From contig DATNCY010000251.1 of assembly GCA_035553375.1 (NCBI GenBank), positions 1 to 59,279 on the forward strand: a stretch of 59,279 nucleotides of DNA. The letters are read 5' to 3'. Below, piece by piece: positions 23,393 through 30,585 of this stretch. Under the pieces are notes generated by a model. The model made no database searches. It was not told the origin of the DNA and was given only the letters and a program-made list of their open reading frames with translations. The stretch is from JAJPHU01 sp035553375 (GTDB taxonomy: Bacteria > Planctomycetota > Planctomycetia > Gemmatales > Gemmataceae). Each line of letters opens with the position of its first letter. Position 1 is the first letter of the stretch. Made by a program: the position numbers and the translations under genes.

Positions 23393-24220
23393 TATAAGAG
23401 TCACCAGATCGCGAGTCTCGGCTACATCATGCACGCGAACGATTTGGGCGCTCTGGCGAACGAGGGCGAAACAGGCGGCGGCGAGTGAACCGGCGAGCCG
23501 TTGCTCCAACGGGCGTCCCAGCACTTGACCGAGGAAACCTTTGCGCGATATGCCCAGGCACACCGGCCGGCCCAAACGCTGTAGTTCCTCCAGATGGGCG
23601 AGCAATTGCATGTTGTGGGCGGTGGTCTTGCCGAAGCCGATACCCGGATCGAACACGACCTGCGATGCTGCTATACCCAGATCGACGACGGCCTGCAACC
23701 TCGTCTCTAGAAACGCGGCTACCTCCGCGACCACGTCGTCATAGTGCGGCCGTACCTGCATCGTGGCCGGTGTGCCGCGCATGTGCATGAGGAGGACTCC
23801 GGCCCGATAGGTTCGCGCGACTTCGGGCATGGCCGGATCGCCCTGTAACGCGGTGATGTCGTTGAGGATGTGCGCTCCCGCCTCCAGCGCCTGGCGGGCA
23901 ACCTCGGCCTTGCAGGTATCTACGGAGAGAGGGATCGGGGTTTGGGCGGCGAGACGGCGAATCACGGGAACCACGCGCGACAATTCTTCGTCCAGCGAGA
24001 CCGGCTGCGCGCCGGGCCGGCTCGATTCGCCGCCGATGTCGAGCAGATCCGCGCCTTGCTCGACCAACCGCAAACCCTGGGCAACGGCTGCATCCATAGC
24101 GAGGAAGCGGCCGCCGTCGGAGAAACTGTCCGGCGTGACATTGACAATGCCCATGACCAGCGGCGGGTCGCCGGGCGTTAGAATGCGGTCGCGCAGTTGC
24201 CAGGTCCAAGGTGCGGGCAT
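23315..24220 (-). CDS. folP: Dihydropteroate synthase
   Basis: DHPS joins p-aminobenzoate to hydroxymethyl-dihydropterin diphosphate in folate synthesis. The 301-residue protein has both signatures, MGIVNVTPDSFSDGG and GADLLDIGGESSRPGA, plus PLSVDTCKAEVARQA, LNDITALQGD, VFDPGIGFGKTTAHN and the phosphate-binding GISRKGFLGQVLGR. It starts 4 bp after the lptE stop. The last 22 or so residues (KSEIRNPKSERNPKDE and on) are encoded by the GAAATCC heptad repeat and are not part of the TIM barrel, so the C-terminus has been extended by repeat DNA. Confident. Confidence 0.95.
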   Translation of the reverse strand: MPAPWTWQLRDRILTPGDPPLVMGIVNVTPDSFSDGGRFLAMDAAVAQGLRLVEQGADLLDIGGESSRPGAQPVSLDEELSRVVPVIRRLAAQTPIPLSVDTCKAEVARQALEAGAHILNDITALQGDPAMPEVARTYRAGVLLMHMRGTPATMQVRPHYDDVVAEVAAFLETRLQAVVDLGIAASQVVFDPGIGFGKTTAHNMQLLAHLEELQRLGRPVCLGISRKGFLGQVLGRPLEQRLAGSLAAACFALVRQSAQIVRVHDVAETRDLVTLIKVLKSEIRNPKSERNPKDEKENRKP

Positions 24221-24224
24221 CGGC

Positions 24225-25091
24225 TCACCAGGGCTTTTCCATCATCGAGATAATCTGCGTCGCCATTTGGTTGACGTTGTCCTGCTGAGCCGTCGAGATC
24301 GATTGTCCAATCTCAGGCCGATAGGATGCCACCGAGCGCACGATAACGCCGAAATTGGGCAGCACACCTGGACCGCCAAGTCCCGGAGGACCACCCAGTC
24401 CCGGAGGACCACCGGGCGCGCCCGGAATGCTGGTGCCACCCGGGGCCGGATTACCCGGCGATGGCGAGGTATTGGCCATCGTGGCCTGCTGGCCGCCCGG
24501 GGAAATCGGCGCGGTGAGGAGAGGAACCTGCTGGACGCCTGGTATCGCCGCTGTCGAATTCAAAGGGTCGAGTTGGCCGGGCAGTAGTCCGGCCGGCGGC
24601 GGCGGCTCGGCGGCGCGCTGCGCCGGCGTCGAGAGAATCTCGCCGGTGCGCAGATCCTTCCACAGAACCTCGACCATCAGCGTCGTCTCAACATCGCGCT
24701 GTTCGTTGAGTTGGTTGTAGTTCAAGGCCACTTTGGTGAAACTGCGGATAGAGCCGGAGAGTTCCGTATCGGCGTCGCCTTGAACGATCTTATAAGGCGT
24801 CTTCTGCTCGATCTCGCGGACCAACGCCTGCGTCAATTCCATCTCCAGCCCCGGCACCGGCACGACCGCCCAGAACGTCGGGTTTTTGAATATCTTCAGG
24901 CGAACGGTTTTGAATCGCCGATCGTAGTTCGGCGTTGTCCCGTAGCCGAAGAACACGAAATTGCCGCCGTTCCAACTGAAGAGTTTGTTCATCTCGCAAG
25001 CGGGTATTGTCAAAACCAGGCCGGCCATCGCCAGCAACACCGAGCGACGCGACCATCGTTTCGGCTCGTTCCGCCCAGCAAGCGTGTCCAT
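24225..25091 (-). CDS. lptE: LptE-like outer-membrane assembly lipoprotein with a Pro/Gly-rich insert
   Basis: A 288-residue lipoprotein: basic n-region, SVLLAMAGLVLTIPAC as signal and lipobox, then the LptE-like pattern YGTTPNYDRRFKTVRLKIFK, LEMELTQALVREIEQKTPYK, ELSGSIRSFTKVALNYNQLN and VETTLMVEVLWKDLRTGEIL. LptE plugs the LptD barrel for LPS insertion. After that comes a run of about 95 residues rich in Pro and Gly (residues 150-245; PGAPGGPPGLGGPPGLGGP), unusual for LptE, before a conserved helix (MATQIISMMEKPW). It is next to a bamD-like gene, forming an outer-membrane module. The symbol is by similarity and context. Confidence 0.8.
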   Translation of the reverse strand: MDTLAGRNEPKRWSRRSVLLAMAGLVLTIPACEMNKLFSWNGGNFVFFGYGTTPNYDRRFKTVRLKIFKNPTFWAVVPVPGLEMELTQALVREIEQKTPYKIVQGDADTELSGSIRSFTKVALNYNQLNEQRDVETTLMVEVLWKDLRTGEILSTPAQRAAEPPPPAGLLPGQLDPLNSTAAIPGVQQVPLLTAPISPGGQQATMANTSPSPGNPAPGGTSIPGAPGGPPGLGGPPGLGGPGVLPNFGVIVRSVASYRPEIGQSISTAQQDNVNQMATQIISMMEKPW

Positions 25092-25107
25092 GATCTCCTC
25101 CGTTTTA

Positions 25108-25157
25108 CCAGCCCGCAGCGCTAGCTAGGGACAACCCTTGCTGGCGCTGCGGGCTGG
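25108..25157. repeat. CCAGCCCGCAGCGC hairpin between bamD and lptE
   Basis: Arms CCAGCCCGCAGCGCTAGC (from 25108) and GCTGGCGCTGCGGGCTGG-like (ending 25157). Relatives are at 27299-27355 and 36823-36871. It sits 15 bp from both genes. Confidence 0.85.
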
Positions 25158-25171
25158 CGGCAAAACATTTC

Positions 25172-26524
25172 TCAGCCGCCGCCGAGGCCCGCTGGCAGTT
25201 GACGCGGCGGTGGAGCGTTCGGCGTTCCTCCGGGCACCTTCTGCGGCATGGGAGCCGTCTCCGGGGCGCCCGGCAGAGGACGCGGCGCTCCGATCGATTC
25301 GGGCTGATTGATCACCTTACGCGGCTGGAGCAATTGTTCGATCGGTCGGCCCTCGTCCTGCGGCGGCGGTCCCAGCCGGTCCTGCTGCTCCTTGGCCATC
25401 TTGGCGCGGATCTCCTGCATCCGCTGAAGCGCTCGGCTGGCGGCGGACCCAGGCTTCGGGTTCGGATAACGCCGGCGCACCACCTCAAACATGAAATAGG
25501 CCGACCCTGGATGTCCGGTTCGCCGATAGAAGTCGGCCATCTGGAAATCCTTCTCGGCCTGCTGGGCGCTGATGCTCATTAACAGACCGCGCAACTCGTT
25601 CTTTCTTTCATCGCTCATTTGCGAGGGCGGCAGCCGCAAGGCTTCGTCCACCATTTTCCGCGCCTCGGCCACCTTGCGGCCATCGTAGAGTTCGCCGCCG
25701 GTACTCGCCAGCTTGGACTTGATCGCCAATTCGAGAGCGGAAGGGGCATACGGACTTTCCGGATGCAACTCGTGCAACTGCGTGAAGTGATAGTCGGCGT
25801 CGTGGTAATCCTCATTGAAGTAGTTGACGTGGCCGCACAAATACAGCGCCTTGTCCGCCAGCACCCCACCCTTGCCCTCGTAGGTATAGACGTTCTTGAG
25901 CCGCTCGATGGCCCGCCCTTCGCGATCGATCAACGGCTTGCGTTTGTCGAAACTGACGAAGCGCGGCCAAACCATCCAGCGTTTACCCTGACGCTTCTCC
26001 TCCGTCTCGCGCACTTCGTCCCAGGTTTCTTGAAGCCAAAAACGCGAGATATCGTACAGGTGTTGGATGGCCAAATCGCGGTACGGGTTCATCGGAAATT
26101 TTTCGAGCAGACTGGCGTACACGTCGGAAGCCTTGGGCAGATCGCCCTGCAAGCGCAGACATTCAGCCCGATAATACGTGGCTTCTTCCCGGATCGCGGC
26201 CGCGTTTTTTTCATTGTCGTCGAGGTAGTGATACAACTTCTCCGCCTTGACGTAATCCTCGCGGCGGAAGAACTCGCGTGCGCCGACCAATTGGGCTTCG
26301 GCCCCCTTGTCTTTCGGCGTCGTATCGGCGACGAGGGTGCCATTGCGCAATACGAAACTCTCGACGGGCGGCGGCGGCGGAATCGGCGGTTTGAACGGAT
26401 TCAACTGATCCCAGGTACAGCCAATGCAGAATGCGGAGTGCAGAATGCAGAATGCAGAATGAAAGACAAGACGGATTATCTTTCTGCATTCTGCATTCTG
26501 CATTCTGCATTCTGCATTCTGCAT
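25172..26524 (-). CDS. bamD: BamD-like TPR lipoprotein whose signal peptide is encoded by a heptad repeat
   Basis: A 450-residue BamD/YfiO-like TPR protein for outer-membrane barrel assembly. TPR-like units include AREFFRREDYVKAEKLYHYL, EEATYYRAECLRLQGDLPKA, KALYLCGHVNYFNEDYHDAD and SAYFMFEVVRRRYPNPKPGS. The C-terminal 80 residues are Pro/Gly-rich and probably disordered. The only start with an export-like sequence is at 26524: MQNAECRMQNAECRKIIRLV, then FHSAFCILHSAFCIGC. This stretch is read from both arms and loop of an AGAATGC heptad repeat, and its loop gives the basic residues. The FCIGC lipobox has Cys at -3, which is atypical. If that start is wrong, the mature part begins near TWDQLNPF. 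Family good, start uncertain. Confidence 0.83.
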   Translation of the reverse strand: MQNAECRMQNAECRKIIRLVFHSAFCILHSAFCIGCTWDQLNPFKPPIPPPPPVESFVLRNGTLVADTTPKDKGAEAQLVGAREFFRREDYVKAEKLYHYLDDNEKNAAAIREEATYYRAECLRLQGDLPKASDVYASLLEKFPMNPYRDLAIQHLYDISRFWLQETWDEVRETEEKRQGKRWMVWPRFVSFDKRKPLIDREGRAIERLKNVYTYEGKGGVLADKALYLCGHVNYFNEDYHDADYHFTQLHELHPESPYAPSALELAIKSKLASTGGELYDGRKVAEARKMVDEALRLPPSQMSDERKNELRGLLMSISAQQAEKDFQMADFYRRTGHPGSAYFMFEVVRRRYPNPKPGSAASRALQRMQEIRAKMAKEQQDRLGPPPQDEGRPIEQLLQPRKVINQPESIGAPRPLPGAPETAPMPQKVPGGTPNAPPPRQLPAGLGGG

Positions 26525-26526
26525 TG
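26423..26526. repeat. AGAATGC heptad inverted repeat at the start of bamD
   Basis: Left arm (GCAGAAT)n with a variant unit GCGGAGT, loop GAAAGACAAGACGGATTATC, right arm (TGCATTC)n up to 26526. It lies inside the bamD open frame and ends 3 bp before the recO stop. Same 7-bp period as the other two heptad families, unrelated sequence. Confidence 0.9.
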
Positions 26527-26528
26527 TT

Positions 26529-27284
26529 TTAACTCCCCAGGTAAGACAGCAACCGTGGGCGGCGACCCAGCAGGTAGGTCACGTACTGCCCAAGCAACTG
26601 CCGAACTTCCGCGCGCGCCTCCTCACCCCAGGGGCGGCGCCAGACCTCGCTCGGGTCGGCCAACTCTTGCAGTACCCGCCAGGTCCGCGGCGATAACGGC
26701 CGGCTGTCCCGCTGTCCGCTTCGGCAATTCCGGCACAGCACACCGTTGGCCGCAGCGCTGAAGGTCAACTCCGTTTCCGCGATCGGTCCGCCGCAGCCGG
26801 CACAATGATCGAGGACGGGGCTATAACCAAGTTCGCGTAGCAACACCATCTCAAAACGCGCGATGCGCGGACCACATTCGATTGCGGCCTGGCCCTCCTC
26901 GGCACCGCCCAGCGCTCGCAGCGTGTCGAGCGCCTCGTCGAACAGCGACGGATGCGGATCGTAATCTTGCGTCCAGTCCGCGAGCAACTCGGCGACGTAA
27001 TAGGCGGCATACAGGGCGGTGAGATCCGTCCGCAGCCGCGGAAAACGCTGAACGACCTGCGCCTCCGTCAATAGATCCAGACCACCCGATGATTTGCGGA
27101 GGAAGACAATACTGCACACCGTCAGCAAGTCAAGAGCATTCTCGAAGTTGGACTTGAGCCGTCGGCCACCCTTGGCCAAAGCGCGCACCTTGCCGAACTC
27201 GCGCGTCCACAGGGTGGCGATGCGGCTGCTCTCGCTCCAATCGGTGGTTCGCAGCACGAGCGCAATGGCTTTTTCGGCAGACAT
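26529..27284 (-). CDS. recO: DNA repair protein RecO
   Basis: RecO helps load RecA on SSB-coated DNA in the RecF pathway. The 251-residue protein begins with an OB fold (AIALVLRTTDWSESSRIATL, FGKVRALAKGGRRLKS), followed by a helical part (YAAYYVAELLADWTQDYDPH) and a zinc knuckle CAGCGG...CRNC, then PLSPRTWRVLQELAD. Length is normal. The ATG at 27284 has GGAGA 7 bp upstream; a GTG two codons earlier is possible. It lies between ybeY and bamD and ends 4 bp from the bamD start region. Confident. Confidence 0.93.
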   Translation of the reverse strand: MSAEKAIALVLRTTDWSESSRIATLWTREFGKVRALAKGGRRLKSNFENALDLLTVCSIVFLRKSSGGLDLLTEAQVVQRFPRLRTDLTALYAAYYVAELLADWTQDYDPHPSLFDEALDTLRALGGAEEGQAAIECGPRIARFEMVLLRELGYSPVLDHCAGCGGPIAETELTFSAAANGVLCRNCRSGQRDSRPLSPRTWRVLQELADPSEVWRRPWGEEARAEVRQLLGQYVTYLLGRRPRLLSYLGS

Positions 27285-27298
27285 ATCCACTCTCCAAC

Positions 27299-27355
27299 GC
27301 CAGCCCGCAGCGCAAGCAAGGGAAACTCATTCCCTTGCTTGCGCTGCGGGCTGGC
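27299..27355. repeat. CCAGCCCGCAGCGCAAGC hairpin between ybeY and recO
   Basis: Perfect 25-bp arms, 27299-27323 and 27331-27355 (GCCAGCCCGCAGCGCAAGCA then AGGGA, and complement), loop AACTCAT. Best-preserved copy of the family seen at 25108-25157 and 36823-36871. Confidence 0.92.
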
Positions 27356-27367
27356 ACCGAACACGAT

Positions 27368-27805
27368 TTACTCCGCGATGTCGGGCAGACCGAGTTGCCG
27401 CAGATAATGTCGTTCGCGCTCACGCATGGCGGCGCGATCGGCGTCGTCGTGATCGTCGTAGCCGCACAGGTGCAGCAGACCATGAATGACGTAGAGGAGA
27501 AGTTCGATCTGCACGTCATGGCCGCGACTCGCCGCCTGTTCGATGGCGATCTCGACACCAAGGACCAGTTCACCCGCCAAGCGCGCGGCGTTCGCGTCGC
27601 TGAGAGGAAAACTCAGCACATCGGTCGGCTCATCGTGCTGGAGATAGCGTTGATTGAGACGATGAATGGTGGGGTTATCGACGAAGGCTAAACTGATCTC
27701 GTAATCGGCCACATCTTCGCCAGCGAGGACGGCACGCACCGCTTCACGCATACGGCCGCGATCAATGGGCACAATCTCCTGAGGAGTAGCGATGGAAATA
27801 CTCAT
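27368..27805 (-). CDS. ybeY: Endoribonuclease YbeY (rRNA maturation)
   Basis: YbeY is a zinc-dependent RNase needed for 16S rRNA 3'-end maturation and ribosome quality control. The 145-residue protein has VDNPTIHRLNQRYLQHDEPT, DVLSFPL, GELVLGVEIAIEQA and the zinc motif HGLLHLCGYDDHDD (HxxxHxxGYDH type with one extra Asp). Length is normal. The ATG at 27805 directly adjoins a heptad repeat whose GGAAAG, 5 bp upstream, is the only ribosome-binding candidate. It follows parA and precedes recO. Confident. Confidence 0.95.
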   Translation of the reverse strand: MSISIATPQEIVPIDRGRMREAVRAVLAGEDVADYEISLAFVDNPTIHRLNQRYLQHDEPTDVLSFPLSDANAARLAGELVLGVEIAIEQAASRGHDVQIELLLYVIHGLLHLCGYDDHDDADRAAMRERERHYLRQLGLPDIAE

Positions 27806-27896
27806 ATCCGCTTTCCGCCTTCCGCATTCCGCTTTCCGCTCTCCTCCATCTTATACGGCGGATAGCGGATAGCGGATAGCGGATAGCGGATAGCGG
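27806..27896. repeat. GGATAGC heptad inverted repeat between parA and ybeY
   Basis: Left arm of CCGCTTT/CCGCCTT/CCGCATT units (27807-27840), loop CTCCTCCATCTTATA, right arm (GGATAGC)n (27857-27896). It fills the full gap: ybeY starts at one end and the parA stop is at the other. Confidence 0.9.
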
Positions 27897-28784
27897 TTAC
27901 GCCGGCACCGCTGGTTCCGTCTGCTTCTGGCGTTCGACGCTGAGGACGGTCGTTTGACCGCGTTCGTCCAGTTCGACGCGTGCCGACATCACGGTCGGCG
28001 TCTCGCCGAGGACTTCGCGCGCCAGGGCGGCGTAGTCTTCGGCACCGTGGCAATTGGGTGCATAGCCGAAGATGGATTGGCCGAAACTGGGGCACTCCGC
28101 CAGCTTGATGTTTCGGCGAATGCGCGTGCTGAAGATGCGGGCCTTGGCCCACGGCGCGTTGGTGCCGCGGCTCTTATCGAGATAATCCTGCAAGTCCTGC
28201 ACGACTTCCGACGCCAGCCGCGTACTCGATTCGTACAGCGACAGCACGATACCCGTCACCTTCAAGGAGGGGTTGATGCGCTTGGCGACGAGGGCGGTCG
28301 TCTCGAACAGTTTACCCATGCCGTGCAGGGCGAGGAAATGCGGCTGCAAGGGGATGAAAACTTCGTTGGCCGCCGCGAGAGCGTTGAGCGTGAGTACGCC
28401 CAGCGAAGGGGCGCAGTCCATGAAGACGTAATCGAACGCGCCTTCATCCTGCAACAGCAAATCGCGGAGAATGACTTCACGGCCGACGACGCCGGCCAGT
28501 TCGACCTCGGCGGCGGCGAGATTGATGTCGGAAGCGGCCACCCACAAATTGTCTTCGACCTTGCGGCGCACCTCGGCCAACGGCCGGCAGTTGACCAACA
28601 CATCGTACATGGAGGACGATTTGCCATCGGGTTCGATGCCGAGATGCGTGGTGGCGTGGGCCTGCGGGTCGAGGTCGAGAACGCAGACGCGCTGACCGCA
28701 CTCGGCCAGCGCCGCCGCCAGATTGACCGCCGTGGTCGTCTTGCCCACACCGCCCTTTTGATTGATGATCGCGATCCGTCGCAT
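27897..28784 (-). CDS. ParA/Soj family ATPase
   Basis: A 295-residue ParA-type ATPase with the deviant Walker A KGGVGKTTTAVNLA, VCVLDLDPQAHATTHLGI and VFMDCAPSLGVLTLNALAAA (Walker B region), then FIPLQPHFLALHGMGKLF. ParA partners use ATP-dependent nucleoid binding to segregate or position DNA or protein complexes. No parB or parS-like site is in the window, so it may be a chromosomal Soj or an orphan positioning ATPase. The C-terminus from about residue 255 (ARVELDERGQTTVLSVERQK) is less conserved. It opens the ten-gene minus-strand run; a -10 box lies about 50 bp upstream. Confidence 0.9.
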   Translation of the reverse strand: MRRIAIINQKGGVGKTTTAVNLAAALAECGQRVCVLDLDPQAHATTHLGIEPDGKSSSMYDVLVNCRPLAEVRRKVEDNLWVAASDINLAAAEVELAGVVGREVILRDLLLQDEGAFDYVFMDCAPSLGVLTLNALAAANEVFIPLQPHFLALHGMGKLFETTALVAKRINPSLKVTGIVLSLYESSTRLASEVVQDLQDYLDKSRGTNAPWAKARIFSTRIRRNIKLAECPSFGQSIFGYAPNCHGAEDYAALAREVLGETPTVMSARVELDERGQTTVLSVERQKQTEPAVPA

Positions 28785-28831
28785 GGGTATTCCTCGGGTT
28801 GGAGCCTTCCGTGGTCTTTTCCAATCGCGGG

Positions 28832-28837
28832 ATTATA
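28832..28837 (-). promoter_or_regulatory. Candidate -10 box for the parA-led operon
   Basis: TATAAT on the minus strand, 48 bp before the parA ATG. The -35 position (TTCGCG at 17-bp spacing) is poor, so only the -10 box is claimed. Confidence 0.35.
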
Positions 28838-28933
28838 CGTCGAACGGGCAAAGGCGCGAACCCCAAGACGAGGGCGCGTGCTATCATAAGCATGACCGCT
28901 TGCGGTTAAGCGTCCCTACAACGAGGTTCTCGC

Positions 28934-29848
28934 ATGAGCGCGCTGAAACTGGACATTCGCGCGGAAGTGGCCGCCGCGCTGGAGGCGCATCGGCCGGTGG
29001 TCGCCCTGGAATCGACACTGATCGCGCATGGGCTGCCGTGGCCGACGAACCTGGAGACGGCGCAAGCGGTCGAGGCTGCGGTGCGCGACGAAGGCGCGGT
29101 GCCGGCGACCGTGGCCGTGTGGCAGGGCCGCCCCGTCGTCGGACTCAATGCGGCACAGATGGAACATCTGGCACGCGAACCCGGTGTGCGCAAAGCCAGC
29201 AGCCGTGATCTCGCCGCCGCGATGGTGCAAGGTGCCTGCGCCGCCACCACGGTGGCCGCGACCATGGTGCTAGCTCACCGGGCCGGCTTACGTGTCTTCG
29301 CCACGGGCGGCATCGGCGGCGTTCACCCCACTAGCGGCGCTGCGTTCGACGTATCCGCCGACCTGCACGAATTGGCGCGCACGCCGGTCGCCGTCGTCTG
29401 TGCCGGCGCCAAGGGCATCCTCGATCTCGCCGCCACGCTGGAAATGCTGGAAACGATGAGCGTGCCGGTGGTCGGCTACGAGACCGACGAGTTCCCGGCG
29501 TTTCTACTGCGATCGAGTGGTTTACCCGTCAGCGCTCGCGTTAATTCGCCGGCCGAGGCCGCAGCGCTGCTCGACACCCACTGGCAACTCGGCGGGGCGG
29601 GTGTCGTGCTGGCTCAACCCTTGCCGGCGGAGACCGCACTCGATCCGGCGGACTTTCACAAGGCGCTGGTGCGAGCCGAAAGCCAGGCCCGCGCGGACAG
29701 CGTGCGTGGACCAGCTCTGACTCCTTACTTGCTCGCTCGCCTGGCCGAGTTGACCGATGGCCGGACGCTGCGCGTCAATCAGGCGTTGATTGTGGCGAAC
29801 GCTCGGCTGGCGGCGCGGGTAGCCATTGCTTTGGGTGGGAGAGATTGA
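28934..29848 (+). CDS. psuG: Pseudouridine-5'-phosphate glycosidase
   Basis: PsuG splits pseudouridine 5'-phosphate into uracil and ribose 5-phosphate. The 304-residue protein has the family signatures VVALESTLIAHGLPWPTNLE, VPATVAVWQGRPVVGL, KASSRDLAAAMVQGACAATT, FATGGIGGVHPTSGAAFDVS and VVCAGAKGILDLAATLEMLE, then VGYETDEFPAF, with the catalytic Lys in AGAKGILD. Length is normal. No psuK kinase or psuT transporter is adjacent. Instead a PPP-type phosphoesterase starts 1 bp after its stop and cutC follows, so it heads a three-gene unit. Confident of the enzyme. Confidence 0.94.
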   Translation: MSALKLDIRAEVAAALEAHRPVVALESTLIAHGLPWPTNLETAQAVEAAVRDEGAVPATVAVWQGRPVVGLNAAQMEHLAREPGVRKASSRDLAAAMVQGACAATTVAATMVLAHRAGLRVFATGGIGGVHPTSGAAFDVSADLHELARTPVAVVCAGAKGILDLAATLEMLETMSVPVVGYETDEFPAFLLRSSGLPVSARVNSPAEAAALLDTHWQLGGAGVVLAQPLPAETALDPADFHKALVRAESQARADSVRGPALTPYLLARLAELTDGRTLRVNQALIVANARLAARVAIALGGRD

Positions 29849-29849
29849 C

Positions 29850-30572
29850 ATGCGGCTTCTGGCCATCGGCGACATTCACGGCTGTTTGCGCGCCTTCACC
29901 ACCCTGCTCGACGCGGTCGAACCCCAGTCGGAGGATCGGATCATCACGCTCGGCGATTACGTCGATCGCGGTCCCGATTCGCGCGGCGTCCTCGATCGAC
30001 TCATCGCCCTGCATGCCACCGGCCGGTTAATCGCCCTGCGCGGCAACCATGACGTGATGATGCTCGAAGCTCGCAACGGTCCCGGAATGATGTGGCTGGA
30101 GTGTGGCGGCAAACAGGCGCTGGCCTCTTATGGCATCGCGGACTGGCAAATCAACGCACTCCGTCAGGGCGAAGGCTGGTTCGGCGTTCCCGACGAGTTT
30201 CTGGGCAAGATACCGGCACGACACTGGAAGTTTCTCGAAGAAGACTGCCTCCCTTATTACGAAACAGATAAACATATTTTCGTTCACGCCAATGTTTATC
30301 CCGATCTGGCACTCGATGAGCAGCCGGATTACATGCTGTATTGGGAGAAGCTCATCGAGCCGTGCGACCATATTTCCGGCAAGATTCTGATCTGCGGCCA
30401 TACGCGGCAGAAGAGCGGCTTGCCCCTCGACCTCGGCACAAGCATTTGCATCGACACGGGCGCCTACGACGAAGGTTGGCTGACGTGTCTCGATGTACTC
30501 ACCGGCCGTATCTGGCAGGCGAACGAACTGGGCAAGGCACGCACCGGCTGGTTGGATCAATGCACGGAATAA
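29850..30572 (+). CDS. PPP-family metallophosphoesterase
   Basis: A 240-residue calcineurin-like phosphoesterase of the PPP group, which includes bacterial Ser/Thr protein phosphatases and ApaH. It shows the four-part metal site: GDIHG (residues 7-11), GDYVDRGPDS, LRGNHDVM and, later, CGHTRQKSG. The ATG at 29850 has GGGAGAG about 7 bp upstream and lies 1 bp after psuG. The substrate (phosphoprotein, dinucleoside polyphosphate or small phosphate ester) cannot be told from sequence. It is co-directional with psuG and cutC, so it is probably co-expressed. No secretion signal. Confidence 0.9.
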   Translation: MRLLAIGDIHGCLRAFTTLLDAVEPQSEDRIITLGDYVDRGPDSRGVLDRLIALHATGRLIALRGNHDVMMLEARNGPGMMWLECGGKQALASYGIADWQINALRQGEGWFGVPDEFLGKIPARHWKFLEEDCLPYYETDKHIFVHANVYPDLALDEQPDYMLYWEKLIEPCDHISGKILICGHTRQKSGLPLDLGTSICIDTGAYDEGWLTCLDVLTGRIWQANELGKARTGWLDQCTE

Positions 30573-30585
30573 CGTGAGCAAGTCC

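Noticed and set aside
14403..27896. Heptad arrays as CRISPR arrays
   Set aside because: Units are 7 bp with no spacers and arms are inverted; no cas genes are present.
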